64,000 bases of DNA. It comes from Prevotella heparinolytica. Lineage in GTDB: Bacteria > Bacteroidota > Bacteroidia > Bacteroidales > Bacteroidaceae. This document shows positions 63,892-64,000 of the stretch, piece after piece. Where the stretch lies: NCBI RefSeq assembly GCF_004342845.1, contig NZ_SLXB01000015.1:28522-92521 (forward strand), read 5' to 3'. The notes beneath the pieces were generated by a model. It had not been told where the DNA came from. It saw nothing but the letters and a program-made list of their open reading frames with translations, and made no database searches. The translations under genes and the position numbers were made by a program. Position 1 is the stretch's first letter. Every line of letters starts with the position of its first letter.

Positions 63892-64000
63892 TTTAAACTA
63901 ATTGATCAAATGATAAACAGCGTACTAATAGCTAAAATTGTTATATTATGGGTGAGCAAACTCATTCATAACAACATCCTCATGTACGCTTTGTTGGACA

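Noticed and set aside
63910..64000. Open frame of 30 codons starting MINSVLIAKIVILW at the right edge
   Set aside because: It is too short to judge, with no motif; it is in the same frame as the isoprenoid enzyme but after a stop, and could be a new gene or noise.

Overview
The window is chromosomal DNA from a Bacteroidales bacterium, most likely Bacteroides or a close relative. The evidence is a SusC/SusD outer-membrane pair, lipoprotein signals of Bacteroidetes type, many Bacteroidetes promoters (TTTG, about 19 bp, then TAnnTTTG), and families typical of that order (DUF4922, DUF1343/NamZ, SpoIID-like, HcpR-type Crp, DUF4407). No rRNA, tRNA or CRISPR array was recognised.

Left third (1-22.7 kb, all on the minus strand). 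After the start of an FAD-linked oxidase comes a long run of cell-wall-turnover genes. In transcription order: SusC, SusD, exo-muramidase NamZ-2, a sodium:solute symporter, an amidase with an inserted golvesin-like domain, a phosphoesterase/beta-propeller, a glycosyltransferase, a DUF4922 protein, a SpoIID-like protein, an AmpG-like transporter and NamZ-1. A BadF-type sugar kinase lies just upstream. This looks like a peptidoglycan-fragment capture and recycling locus. The SpoIID-like gene carries in-frame insertions: a DUF559 endonuclease domain and two copies of a GC-rich repeat.

Middle (22.8-33.5 kb). An hcp-cupin-DUF438 nitrosative-stress operon faces its probable Crp-family regulator across a perfect palindrome. 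Next is an AT-rich five-gene island (VWA protein, PP2C phosphatase, two paralogous kinase-like proteins, DUF4407 membrane protein) that resembles the TerY-P phosphorylation triads.

Core housekeeping (33.5-59.2 kb): asd, a cation:proton antiporter, tcdA, a LolD-type ATPase, an NSS transporter, a ComEA-like protein, VanZ, murF, a DUF59 protein, lpxH, alkaline phosphatase, ackA-pta, lrgAB, DUF2156 and GNAT proteins, tldD/tldE, folP-cdaA, a membrane-anchored HTH lipoprotein and an AAA ATPase.

Right end (59.8-64 kb). A very AT-rich cluster holds isopentenyl-diphosphate isomerase, two tiny paralogous peptides sharing the block LEQRLEMAKW, a strong stem-loop, a carboxypeptidase-regulatory-domain protein, a Crp-like regulator and a class I isoprenoid enzyme with a C-terminal QW motif. 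The two middle genes are each broken by a one-base shift at a T-run. The layout suggests an isoprenoid-linked peptide (RiPP or ComX-like) system and is the best candidate here for something undescribed.

Across the window, six intergenic regions carry arrays of 3-6 units with a 21-23 bp period, each array with its own sequence.
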